A stretch of DNA of 26,247 nt from Treponema sp. (lineage in GTDB: Bacteria > Spirochaetota > Spirochaetia > Treponematales > Treponemataceae): NCBI GenBank assembly GCA_024691105.1, contig JAILNY010000004.1, positions 1-26,247 on the forward strand. The letters run 5' to 3'. A model generated the notes under the pieces. That model was not told the DNA's origin and did not search any database. It was given only the letters and a program-made list of their open reading frames with translations. How positions within the stretch are numbered: the stretch's first letter is position 1; the number at the start of each line of letters is the position of its first letter. Below are positions 6,032 to 14,081 of this stretch, piece by piece. The translations under genes were made by a program, and so were the position numbers.

Positions 6032-7837
6032 ATGAAAAAAATTAATGCATTTATTTTGATTGACATTGTGTCAGCGATTTTATTTTCAGTATTGAATATC
6101 TGTTTTGCCGCAGATGTTTCTTGTCTTGCCTTTGTTTTAAGTTTTGTTTTTACAGGCATTCTTTTTTATTTTTTAGGAATTAAATTTTATAAACAAAAGG
6201 ATGAGTCAAAGATTTTTATTGCAAGAAAGCTTTTGCAATATGAACCTTATGTTTTCTTGATTGCGTTTATTGTACGTCGTGCCGGAGTAAAAGGAACCGG
6301 CTTTGGCTTTGACGTGGTTTCTGTTTTATTATGGCTTACTGTTTTTGTTACAAGTATCTGTCTTTCAAGATGGTTTGATCCAAAAAAATATAATTCACTT
6401 ACAGAACATAAAATTACAGAGCCTAAAAACGAAAGCCTTGCAAAGATGCTTGCAAAAGGAAAAACTCGCGAAGGTAAAAAAGTTTGTTCGCTTGATTACG
6501 TTAAATGGTTTTTCTTTGAAGTGTTTGACTGGGCCGATGCTCTTGTTCAGGCCGTTTTTATGGTTCTTTTGTTTCAGATTTTCTTTTTCCAGTTTTATAA
6601 AATTCCAACAGAATCAATGGTGCCGGAATTTATGGTAAACGACAGAGTTGCTGTAAGTAAGATTACAAGCGGACCAAAGTTTCCATTGAGTGAAGTTGGA
6701 TTTCCATGCGTTAAAAAATATCAGCGCGGTGACATCATTGTATTTAGAAATCCGCATTATACTATTAATCGTGAGTCAGAAGTTAAGACTGTGGTTTCTC
6801 AGATCATCTACATGCTTACATTTACACTTGTAAATACAAATGTTGATGAACATGGAAGAGTAAAGGCTGACCCTCTTGTAAAGCGTATTACAGGTGTTCC
6901 TGGGGAACAGCTTATGCTGCAGGATGGAATTTTATATTCACGTACAAAAGAAAATCCTGTATTTACACCTGTTCAGGAAGATGCAAAATGGGCTGCTTAC
7001 AATCTTAATACAGAAAGCGAAGCTGTAAAAAAATATATAAAGGATTTTAAGGTTTCTGATCAGGAATATGCCGGACTTACTTTTGTTGAAAATGCACGTA
7101 ATAATCTTGATATAAAAAATTCTGCAGAAGAATGTAGAAAAATTTCTAAAGACTTTTCAAGATACGCAGCTGGTAAGTCAACAAATCCTTCTGATGATGA
7201 ACTTATTTCTCTTTTTACAGAAGTTGATTTGTATGAATCTGCTCTTTACGAATATTATGATTCTCTTGCTCTTAAAGTTTATGCAATTGATAATGGTAAA
7301 GAATGGTTTAATGCATTTATGACAGACTGGATTGATAATTATGAAGGTCTTTTAAAAGATAATCTTGTAGGTGGAAATCTTTACAGCGATGCAAACTTCA
7401 GACTGAATATTATGTACAAGCTTACTGTAGGAAAGTTGTGTTTGAGAATTGCTGAAAATATGAAAAACGGAGTTCCAGCAGCTCAATGGAGTGCAGACAG
7501 TCAGATTGTTCAGCTCCATAATGAACTTGGACTTTTACATAATTACATGAGATTTTTTGATGGACGCAATATGCCTGTATTCCCAGAAAATGATGAAAAC
7601 GGAAATCCTTCGTATATTCCTGATGACTGCTATTTTATGATGGGTGATAACAGATTTAATTCTTTTGATATGCGTCATACAGAGAATGGACGGGTTGAAA
7701 AGCTTACACCGTATGATAATTTTTCTGTGACATATTATACATATGTAAAACCGATGTATGTTCCAAAAAAACTGATTCTTGGATCTGCCGCAGCACGATT
7801 CTGGCCGCTTGGACGTCCAACCCGTTCTGCAAAGTAA
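6032..7837 (+). CDS. lepB: signal peptidase I, enlarged form
   Basis: Type I signal peptidase cuts signal peptides off exported proteins at the outer face of the inner membrane. The catalytic boxes are present (numbering from ATG 6032): IPTESMVPEF with nucleophile Ser195, GDIIVFRNP, VKRITGVPGE with the general-base Lys284, and MMGDNRFNSFDMR at about 537-549. Two features enlarge it to 601 residues. About four hydrophobic segments precede the usual membrane anchor (QAVFMVLLFQIFFFQFYKIP), and about 230 residues without recognised motif lie between the Lys box and the GDN box. Upstream in-frame codons lead only to a TTG at 6005; I chose the ATG at 6032, seven bases after TATATT. Many Treponema exported proteins would depend on this enzyme. 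It is followed by a strong bidirectional terminator. Confidence 0.93.
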   Translation: MKKINAFILIDIVSAILFSVLNICFAADVSCLAFVLSFVFTGILFYFLGIKFYKQKDESKIFIARKLLQYEPYVFLIAFIVRRAGVKGTGFGFDVVSVLLWLTVFVTSICLSRWFDPKKYNSLTEHKITEPKNESLAKMLAKGKTREGKKVCSLDYVKWFFFEVFDWADALVQAVFMVLLFQIFFFQFYKIPTESMVPEFMVNDRVAVSKITSGPKFPLSEVGFPCVKKYQRGDIIVFRNPHYTINRESEVKTVVSQIIYMLTFTLVNTNVDEHGRVKADPLVKRITGVPGEQLMLQDGILYSRTKENPVFTPVQEDAKWAAYNLNTESEAVKKYIKDFKVSDQEYAGLTFVENARNNLDIKNSAEECRKISKDFSRYAAGKSTNPSDDELISLFTEVDLYESALYEYYDSLALKVYAIDNGKEWFNAFMTDWIDNYEGLLKDNLVGGNLYSDANFRLNIMYKLTVGKLCLRIAENMKNGVPAAQWSADSQIVQLHNELGLLHNYMRFFDGRNMPVFPENDENGNPSYIPDDCYFMMGDNRFNSFDMRHTENGRVEKLTPYDNFSVTYYTYVKPMYVPKKLILGSAAARFWPLGRPTRSAK

Positions 7838-7865
7838 ATCTTGTTTCTTACATATTGATCAAAAA

Positions 7866-7924
7866 CCGCGCGGGCTTTACAGTCGGCGATTCTGCAAGTC
7901 GCTACATCCGAGGCCCCGTGGCGC
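7866..7924. other. GC-rich, potentially structured intergenic element
   Basis: Between lepB and the terminator lies a patch far richer in GC than its surroundings and without a gene. Nested complementarity is visible: GCGC+GGGC (7868-7875) with GCCC (7913-7916) and GCGC (7921-7924), TCGG (7883-7886) with CCGA (7908-7911), and CGA (7887-7889) with TCG (7899-7901). This could be a folded RNA, a palindromic intergenic repeat, or the relic of something inserted. I cannot match it to a known RNA family. Confidence 0.4.
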
Positions 7925-7929
7925 AATGC

Positions 7930-7965
7930 AAAAAAAACCGGCATCTTTAGATGTCGGTTTTTTTT
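7930..7965. terminator. bidirectional rho-independent terminator
   Basis: The arms ACCGGCATC (7937-7945) and GATGTCGGT (7950-7958) pair over nine bases with one G-U around a TTTA loop. An A-run stands before and a run of T after, so the element works in both directions. It separates convergent lepB (+) and secA (-). Confidence 0.92.
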
Positions 7966-7987
7966 ATCTAAAATTGTTTTTCGTATT

Positions 7988-10774
7988 TTATCGTCCGTGG
8001 CAGTGCTTGTATTTTTTACCAGAACCGCATGGACAAGGATCGTTTCTTCCAACTTTAGGCATCATTCTGCGGACTGTTGCGTTTTCACTCTGAGTGTGCT
8101 TTTGCATTGCGCCACCTGCTGCCTGGCGTCTTGCCTGATCTCCGTTAATTCCCGAACGAACTCCTGCAAAACCGCCCTGACTTTCGTCATGTTTAGCATT
8201 CATGTTCTGCATGTTAGCCTGAGCTCTTGCTCTCTGAGCCTGTGCTTCTGGGCTAAGTTGTACTCGAACCTTGAACAGTCGTGAAATGATTGTCGTTCTG
8301 ATTGAATCAAGCATATCGTAGAATACGTTAAAGCCTTCAATCTTATATTCTGTAAGAGGATTCTTCTGGCTGTATGTTCTCAATGAAACTGCTTCGCGCA
8401 ATGCTTCAAGGCGCTCAAGCTGGTCGAGCCATTTTTTGTCAATTGCCTGAATGTACTGATAGCGGATGAACATATTAAGATTTTCTTTGCCCGCAAGAGT
8501 TTCTTTTTCAGTAATATCGTTCTGGAGCATTGCAAAAATCTTTTCTTCGTTAAGATCCTGTGGTGCAAACTGGATTCCAAAAATGTCGCGGAGCTTTGTA
8601 AGAACATCTGTCTCTGCATTTGGATTTCTTCTGTCTGCATGGTATTCATCAAGAATATCTTCTACAAGTTCTTTTGCGTTGTTAAGAACGCGTTCTGCAA
8701 GATTATTGTCTTCAAGAATTGAATCGCGCTGTTCGTAAATTACCGAGCGCTGTTCGTTAAGAACATCATCATAGTCAAGAAGGTGTTTACGAATTTCAAA
8801 GTTGCGCTGTTCAACCTTGTGCTGAGCTTTTTCAATTGATTTATTGAGCATAGGGTGATCAATAGGTTCACCTGGCTGCATACCGATGCGGCTCATCAAA
8901 GCCTTCATGCGTTCGCCGCCGAAAAGTCTCATAAGGTCATCGTCCATAGAGATAAAGAACTTAGAACGACCCGGGTCACCCTGACGACCAGAACGACCGC
9001 GAAGCTGGTTATCGATACGGCGCGACTCGTGGCGCTCTGAACCGATTACATAAAGACCTCCGCAGTTTTTAACTTCTTCGTAGTCTTTTTTCCAGTTTTC
9101 TTTTTCAACAGCAAGAGCCTGTGCGTACTGTTCTTCTGTCGCTTCGGTTCCAACCTTTTTGCGAGCGCGCATTTCAGGGTTACCGCCAAGCTTGATATCG
9201 GTACCACGACCAGCCATGTTTGTTGCGATCGTTACAGCGCCTTTTGCACCGGCTTCTGCAATGATCATAGCTTCGCGGGCGTGGTTTTTAGCATTCAATA
9301 CTTCGTGGCGGATACCTTTGCGGGTAAGAAGGGCAGACAAGTGCTCTGATTTTTCAACCGAAACTGTACCGACAAGAACAGGCTGTCCTTTGTCGTGAGC
9401 TTCTTTAATTTCTTTTGCAATTGCTTCCCATTTATCTTCTTCGTTAAGATAAACTTCGTCGTTTTCGTCGATACGCTGAACAGGTCTGTTTGTAGGAATT
9501 GCAACAACATCAAGTTTATAGATTTTGTTAAATTCAACTGCTTCTGTAGCGGCTGTACCAGTCATTCCCGAAAGCTTTGTATACATACGGAAAAAGTTCT
9601 GGAATGTAATTGTAGCCATTGTTCGGTTGCGCTGTGCAATGCGAAGGTGCTCTTTTGCTTCGATAGCCTGATGAAGTCCATCACCATAACGGCGGCCTTC
9701 AAGAACACGACCTGTAAACTCATCTACAATCTGAACCTGACCGTCGCGCACGATATAGTCAACGTCTATCTTATAAAGAACGTGAGCACGGAGAGCCTGT
9801 GTAAAGTAGTGAACAAATTCAAAGTTTTCTTCATCAAATACAGTAGTTCCGGCAGGAATCAAATTGTGCTGATGGAGAATCTGGTCAATGTGGTCCATAC
9901 CTTTTGCAGTAAACGAAACGCGCTTTGACTTTTCATCGATAGTGTAGTCACCCTTAAGGTTTTTGCGCTGTTCAGGTTCAAGCTGAACTTCGTCTGGATA
10001 AAGACCTGTTTCAGGATCCTTTTCCATTTCTGTAAGCTGACCTACGTATTTATCTACTTCGTGATATTTGTAAGTGTCGTCTTCGCCCTGACCAGAGATA
10101 ATCAATGGAGTACGCGCTTCATCGATTAAGATAGAGTCAATTTCGTCGACGATACAAAAGTTAAAGCCGCGCTGAACTTTTTCTTTTGGATCAATCTGCA
10201 TATTGTCGCGAAGGTAGTCAAACCCAAACTCGTTGTTTGTACCGTAAGTGATGTCGCAGGCATAAGCTTCGCGGCGGGCATTGTTGTCCATGTTAGAAAG
10301 AATAGAACCAACGGTCTGTCCCATGTAACCGTATACCGGGCGCATCCAGTCAGCATCGCGTTCTGCAAGGTAATCGTTAACGGTTACGATGTGAACGCCC
10401 TTTCCTGTAAGCGAGTTGAGGTAGGCAGCGGCAACACACATAAGTGTTTTACCTTCACCGGTTTTCATTTCAGTGATGCGCCCTGAGTTTAATACCAGAG
10501 AACCCATAAGCTGAACGTCGTATGCACGTTCACCTAAAACACGCTTTGCAGCTTCTCTTGCCAATGCAAATGCATCGACTAAGATATCGTCAAGGGTTTT
10601 ACCTTGCGCAAGCTGATCCTTAAATATTTGTGTCTGTTTTGGAAAGTCTTCAGCAGAAAGGGAGGCAGCCCATGCTTCTCTTTCATTGATGGCGGCAACT
10701 ACCGGCCTTAACAATTTTACATCGCGTTCATTTTGTGAACCGAAAATAGCAGTCAAAATTTTATCTAATAACAT
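7988..10774 (-). CDS. secA: preprotein translocase ATPase SecA
   Basis: SecA is the motor that drives unfolded preproteins through SecYEG. The full length of 928 residues is normal. Visible: Walker A MKTGEGKTLM (about 103-112), Walker B IVDEIDSILIDEARTP (about 208-223), the second helicase half with NMAGRGTDIKLGG, RGRSGRQGDPG, and the C-terminal zinc-binding SEC-C motif DPCPCGSGKKYKHCHGR that contacts SecB or phospholipid. The ATG at 10774 has no Shine-Dalgarno. A TTGTCA-N17-TATATT promoter ends nine bases before it, so the mRNA is probably leaderless or nearly so. It is divergent from a lipoprotein operon. With the signal peptidase gene converging on it, the two main steps of protein export lie side by side. 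Confidence 0.98.
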   Translation of the reverse strand: MLLDKILTAIFGSQNERDVKLLRPVVAAINEREAWAASLSAEDFPKQTQIFKDQLAQGKTLDDILVDAFALAREAAKRVLGERAYDVQLMGSLVLNSGRITEMKTGEGKTLMCVAAAYLNSLTGKGVHIVTVNDYLAERDADWMRPVYGYMGQTVGSILSNMDNNARREAYACDITYGTNNEFGFDYLRDNMQIDPKEKVQRGFNFCIVDEIDSILIDEARTPLIISGQGEDDTYKYHEVDKYVGQLTEMEKDPETGLYPDEVQLEPEQRKNLKGDYTIDEKSKRVSFTAKGMDHIDQILHQHNLIPAGTTVFDEENFEFVHYFTQALRAHVLYKIDVDYIVRDGQVQIVDEFTGRVLEGRRYGDGLHQAIEAKEHLRIAQRNRTMATITFQNFFRMYTKLSGMTGTAATEAVEFNKIYKLDVVAIPTNRPVQRIDENDEVYLNEEDKWEAIAKEIKEAHDKGQPVLVGTVSVEKSEHLSALLTRKGIRHEVLNAKNHAREAMIIAEAGAKGAVTIATNMAGRGTDIKLGGNPEMRARKKVGTEATEEQYAQALAVEKENWKKDYEEVKNCGGLYVIGSERHESRRIDNQLRGRSGRQGDPGRSKFFISMDDDLMRLFGGERMKALMSRIGMQPGEPIDHPMLNKSIEKAQHKVEQRNFEIRKHLLDYDDVLNEQRSVIYEQRDSILEDNNLAERVLNNAKELVEDILDEYHADRRNPNAETDVLTKLRDIFGIQFAPQDLNEEKIFAMLQNDITEKETLAGKENLNMFIRYQYIQAIDKKWLDQLERLEALREAVSLRTYSQKNPLTEYKIEGFNVFYDMLDSIRTTIISRLFKVRVQLSPEAQAQRARAQANMQNMNAKHDESQGGFAGVRSGINGDQARRQAAGGAMQKHTQSENATVRRMMPKVGRNDPCPCGSGKKYKHCHGR

Positions 10775-10783
10775 AATATTATA

Positions 10784-10812
10784 AATATACTGTAGAATAG
10801 AATAATTGACAA
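10784..10812 (-). promoter_or_regulatory. secA promoter
   Basis: On the minus strand, TTGTCA (10812-10807), a 17-base spacer and TATATT (10789-10784) lie nine bases before the ATG at 10774. The predicted start site is only about two to three bases upstream of the ATG, and no ribosome site is present. Confidence 0.72.
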
Positions 10813-10834
10813 TAATTTCTTATATCTTTATTCT
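10806..10834 (+). promoter_or_regulatory. promoter of the lipoprotein operon, sharing its -35 with secA
   Basis: A consensus TTGACA (10806-10811) is followed after 17 bases by TATTCT (10829-10834), eight bases before the ATG at 10843. The -35 overlaps the secA -35 over five bases within the single string TTGACAA, so the two polymerases would compete for it. Confidence 0.62.
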
Positions 10835-10842
10835 ATTTATAT

Positions 10843-12087
10843 ATGAAAAAAACTAGTTTAATCAGCTTTTTGGTGGTATTTACAACTCTTTCTATTTTTG
10901 TTTCATGCAAAAGAAACGGAGCAGTTTCTTCGGTAAAGCGTGATGATTTGTTTTCTCTAAAATATGGAAATTTTGAAAACCAGCTGAATCTTTTTGATCT
11001 GTCAGATATGGGGAATGAAATTCACTGTCAGCTTGCAATGAAAAACGGCTTTTTCTATATTTCAAACGGCGAGTCAAAAAAGATAATAGAAATGAACTCT
11101 TACGGCGACCTGCTTTCTCTTTATTTTAACAGAGAAGAAAATCCTTCGCCTTTATTCAATTCATCAGATAATTCCGTAATCGGAATGCAGGCTAAAAATC
11201 CGGAAGTCAGCACAAAACGCATAATCGACTATCCGTTTAACAGTCCGTCTCACATCTGTGTAAATTCAAAACAGACAATTTATGCCGTTGAACTTTTACC
11301 ATCTGAGCGCCAGGAACTTGAAAATAACCGCACATTGCGAGAGGTAGTTCTTCGTTTTAACGGCGATTCATTTATAGACTACATCGGACAGCAGGGGCCT
11401 GGTGGAACTCCGTTTCCGTTTATAAAGAAAATTTACACAACGGCAAACAATGAGCTTGTTGTTATCTGTATTGTCCCGGAAGGCCTTGAAGTATTCTGGT
11501 TTTCGGAAAGCGGATATCTTTTGCATAATATCTTAATTAATTCTGACGAAGCGCCGGATCCTCTAAGCGAAAAATCTGATGCGACAATTTATCATAAAGT
11601 TGAGAATGTAATTCCAGGAAGCAAGGATTACGGACTTTTTGTTAAAATCGATTATTACAACACAACTATTGACGAGACAAGTAAAGTTCAAAATGGAATT
11701 GAATATAATTCGACATATATCTATCCTCTTGATGCAATCTCCGGAAAATATGGCAAACCTATTGTAATTCCTCCGTTTGAAGAAGTTAAGACACAGGGCT
11801 TTAGCCGTCAGATGTATAAAAATCCTTATGACTTTCTTGGCGTGTCAGCAAACGGCTGGATGTTTTTTACAGCCACAAATGATGACGGATATATTGTACA
11901 GATTGTAGATCCTTCCGGCGGAAAGGTTATTAAGCGACAGCTTAAGTTTAATAACGATGCAGTTGTTTATCAGAGTTTTTGTCTGTCAACCGAAGGAATT
12001 GTCAGTGCTCTTTTAGCGACAAAAGAAAAAGCTGATGTTGTCTGGTGGCGTACTGATTCTTTGATAGATGCTCTTTTAAAGAAATAG
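10843..12087 (+). CDS. lipoprotein, beta-propeller-like spirochaete family
   Basis: The signal peptide ends in a relaxed spirochaetal lipobox (FVSC, Cys22), so the protein should be lipid-anchored outside the cytoplasm. The mature 390 residues show loosely repeated units of strands with short turns (NGFFYISNGESKKIIEMNSYGD; HICVNSKQTIYAVELLP; VVLRFNGDSFIDYIG; LVVICIVPEGLEVFWFSESG). These resemble NHL or six-bladed propeller repeats. I believe related spirochaete proteins are annotated as the LIC_12708 family, but this is recollection. It heads a five-gene operon with gaps of 27, 12, 2 and 12 bases. It is driven by a TTGACA promoter with the start codon next to the predicted transcription start. 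Function unknown. Confidence 0.78.
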   Translation: MKKTSLISFLVVFTTLSIFVSCKRNGAVSSVKRDDLFSLKYGNFENQLNLFDLSDMGNEIHCQLAMKNGFFYISNGESKKIIEMNSYGDLLSLYFNREENPSPLFNSSDNSVIGMQAKNPEVSTKRIIDYPFNSPSHICVNSKQTIYAVELLPSERQELENNRTLREVVLRFNGDSFIDYIGQQGPGGTPFPFIKKIYTTANNELVVICIVPEGLEVFWFSESGYLLHNILINSDEAPDPLSEKSDATIYHKVENVIPGSKDYGLFVKIDYYNTTIDETSKVQNGIEYNSTYIYPLDAISGKYGKPIVIPPFEEVKTQGFSRQMYKNPYDFLGVSANGWMFFTATNDDGYIVQIVDPSGGKVIKRQLKFNNDAVVYQSFCLSTEGIVSALLATKEKADVVWWRTDSLIDALLKK

Positions 12088-12114
12088 TGAATATAAAAAG
12101 GCTTAAGGTTTTTT

Positions 12115-12798
12115 ATGGCATTCTGGGAACGGTTAAAAGAAATAGATGATCCTTCTTCTTACGTTGTAAAATCTGCCGATGGAGATGACGGTTTTGAAAC
12201 TATTCAGAATATGTCAAGCCAGATTCACGAAGAGCGTATAAAAAATGCACCTAAGATTGTTCAGGATTATTACAACGGAACAGGAATTAAATTTGAAAAA
12301 GGTTTGTTCCGAGTTCTTGTTGCAAAAAAATCAAACCGGTTTATTTTTCTTGTAATGATTATAATGATTGCTGTTGTTTTTATTACAGGCAATTTAACAG
12401 GACGCGATAATTTAAAAGTTGTAAACGGCTATGAATGTGAGCTTCAGTCTTTTTCTTATGATGATAAACTTTATGCAAGCGTAAAAATTCATCCTGTCTT
12501 AAAAACAAAACAGAAGCTGCAAAAAGAAATTGAAAAACAGGGATCAATGTCAAAGTCAGCACTTTTAGGCTACAGTGTGCAGATTGATTTTTACGGTCTG
12601 TCTGAATCAGGTGTGCAGATGCTTATAGGTTCTGTAAAGCAGACGGATCCTCAGGATTTGGATAAATACGTTCTGTTAGATCCGGTCATTTACAGAGTTT
12701 CGTCTGATGACTATAATGTAGAAAAGGTTATTGCATATATTTCTATAGGTAATAAAAGTGATGAACTTTCTGTAAAGGTTGTGCAGAAAATTCAGTAA
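12115..12798 (+). CDS. single-pass membrane protein, 227 aa
   Basis: I do not recognise this protein. A cytoplasmic N-terminal part (about 75 residues, acidic and polar) leads into one membrane helix (FIFLVMIIMIAVVFITGNL, about 79-97). An extracytoplasmic domain of about 130 residues follows, rich in beta-type sequence (YECELQSFSYDDKLYASVKIHP; VQIDFYGLSESGVQMLIGSV). The AAGG six bases before the ATG serves as ribosome site. It is 27 bases downstream of the lipoprotein and 12 bases before a membrane protein, so the three may form an envelope complex. The orientation of the helix (Arg/Lys-rich before, Arg-Asp after) is my inference. Confidence 0.7.
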   Translation: MAFWERLKEIDDPSSYVVKSADGDDGFETIQNMSSQIHEERIKNAPKIVQDYYNGTGIKFEKGLFRVLVAKKSNRFIFLVMIIMIAVVFITGNLTGRDNLKVVNGYECELQSFSYDDKLYASVKIHPVLKTKQKLQKEIEKQGSMSKSALLGYSVQIDFYGLSESGVQMLIGSVKQTDPQDLDKYVLLDPVIYRVSSDDYNVEKVIAYISIGNKSDELSVKVVQKIQ

Positions 12799-12810
12799 AC
12801 GGAGGCGTGT

Positions 12811-13287
12811 ATGGTACAGTTTTATTTTTTGTTGATTCTGCTTTTAATTTTGACAGGTGTTATTTTGATAGCCTCTGACAGTTCTACCGAAATTGACTCT
12901 GATAATTTTAATATTGATTCAGACAATTCTGCAAAAGGCAAAATTCATAATGTAAAGGCCTCTCTTGAAAACGATTCAATTTTATCAAACGAAACGTTCT
13001 GTCTTGTAACAGGTGCGCTTTGTACTTTAATTGGTTTTATAAAATTATTTTTTGCATACAGTAAAACAGGAAAGGGAATCCCGGTTGTAGGAGATCTGCT
13101 TCCAAGTCTTTTAGCTATGGCTGGCGGTTTGACGGTTGTTCTTGAATATTATTCAAACTCGTTTGCCGATCACAGTCTGCCGGATTTTGTTGAAACAATA
13201 TTTTTTGCAAATAAAAAATACATCGGTTTTGCCTGTATGGTTGCCGGTGTTTTGCATTTTATATTTCCTGGATTTGTTATTTTATAA
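12811..13287 (+). CDS. multipass membrane protein, 158 aa
   Basis: This unrecognised membrane protein has an N-terminal hydrophobic segment (FYFLLILLLILTGVILIA), a polar Asp/Ser/Asn-rich stretch of about 35 residues, and three more segments (CLVTGALCTLIGFIKLFFAY; LLPSLLAMAGGLTVVLEYY; YIGFACMVAGVLHFIFPGFVIL). The CGGAGG seven to twelve bases before the ATG is a good ribosome site. Only two bases separate its stop from the mutT start, so the two are probably translationally coupled. It likely partners the single-pass protein upstream. Confidence 0.7.
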   Translation: MVQFYFLLILLLILTGVILIASDSSTEIDSDNFNIDSDNSAKGKIHNVKASLENDSILSNETFCLVTGALCTLIGFIKLFFAYSKTGKGIPVVGDLLPSLLAMAGGLTVVLEYYSNSFADHSLPDFVETIFFANKKYIGFACMVAGVLHFIFPGFVIL

Positions 13288-13289
13288 TT

Positions 13290-13697
13290 ATGAAAAAATC
13301 TGTCGCGTGCATTGCGTTTGAAAATGGAAAAATCTTAATTGCTCACCGTAATCCGACAGGACAGATGGGGAATCGCTGGGAATTTCCTGGTGGAAAAGTT
13401 GAAGAAGGTGAAAGTCCTGAATTGACAATTGTCCGTGAGATGAGCGAGGAATTTGGAATAAAAGTTACGGTCTTACAAAAGATTACGGAAGGGACTTTTG
13501 TTCATAATGATAAGCAGGTTTTGCTTGAGGTTTATCTTATAAAAGTTCCTCATGATGGAACAAAAGAAAAATATGTTCTTACAGAACATTCTGAATACAA
13601 ATGGGTTTCTTACGATAAAATCCCAAAAGAAAATTTTGTCGATTCAGATTTAAAAGTATATCCGCAAATCTGTAAATTTTTACAGGAAAAAAATTAG
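13290..13697 (+). CDS. mutT: MutT-type Nudix hydrolase
   Basis: MutT-like enzymes hydrolyse oxidised nucleoside triphosphates such as 8-oxo-dGTP and so prevent mutation. The Nudix box is complete and follows GX5EX7REUXEEXGU: it begins GGKVEEGESPEL and continues through VREMSEEFGI, about residues 31-54. The WEFPGGK lead-in and the length of 135 residues suit MutT. The C-terminal EYKWVSYDKIP is also typical of this subfamily. It starts two bases after a membrane protein gene and lacks its own Shine-Dalgarno, so translation probably depends on coupling. Its place in an operon of envelope proteins is unexpected. Other Nudix substrates cannot be excluded. Confidence 0.88.
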   Translation: MKKSVACIAFENGKILIAHRNPTGQMGNRWEFPGGKVEEGESPELTIVREMSEEFGIKVTVLQKITEGTFVHNDKQVLLEVYLIKVPHDGTKEKYVLTEHSEYKWVSYDKIPKENFVDSDLKVYPQICKFLQEKN

Positions 13698-13709
13698 AGG
13701 AAAATAAAT

Positions 13710-14081
13710 ATGCAGCAGAAATTATTTTTATTTTTTACAATTTGTTCTTTGCTCTTTTTCTCTTGCAATAAAAATAAAGATGAAATTCAATTTTCTAATA
13801 CCGACATTTTAAGTCTTGATCCGACAATTTCATGGGCCGTTGTCACAGAGCCTTACGCTGCATTCCGTAAAGAACCTTCATGGGGTGCAAACACAATGGA
13901 CCATTGCCGCTTTGGAGACGTTCTTATGATTCAGGGCTGTAGGATCACGGAAAGCATGAACGACCCGGCATCAAAAGAAGTATGGTACAGTTTTGATCAG
14001 GGATGGCTTAGTGAATCAAGTATTACCGTTTACAAGAATAAATTTAAGGCGCAGAAGGCTTCTGAAAAATTACAAAAATAA
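13710..14081 (+). CDS. small lipoprotein with SH3-like fold
   Basis: A signal peptide with lipobox LFFSC (Cys19) predicts a lipid-anchored protein of 123 residues. The mature part has the pattern of a bacterial SH3 domain: a strand carrying AVVTEPYAAFRKEPS, a conserved-type turn, FGDVLMIQGCRI, and a closing EVWYSFDQGWLSESSITVY. Such domains usually bind peptidoglycan or peptides in the envelope. AGAGGAAA just upstream of the ATG is a good ribosome site. This is the last gene of the five-gene operon. Its TAA (14079-14081) directly abuts the stop of the convergent neuB gene with no base between, and I see no terminator hairpin there. Confidence 0.75.
   Translation: MQQKLFLFFTICSLLFFSCNKNKDEIQFSNTDILSLDPTISWAVVTEPYAAFRKEPSWGANTMDHCRFGDVLMIQGCRITESMNDPASKEVWYSFDQGWLSESSITVYKNKFKAQKASEKLQK

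Noticed and set aside
7779..8093. Open frames crossing the lepB/secA junction on both strands
   Set aside because: They run through a strong terminator and overlap two certain genes; no start context.
9395..9928. 177-codon open frame antisense to secA
   Set aside because: It is a Cys/Asn/Phe-rich shadow of the secA coding frame without a ribosome site or family motif. secA is unambiguous there.
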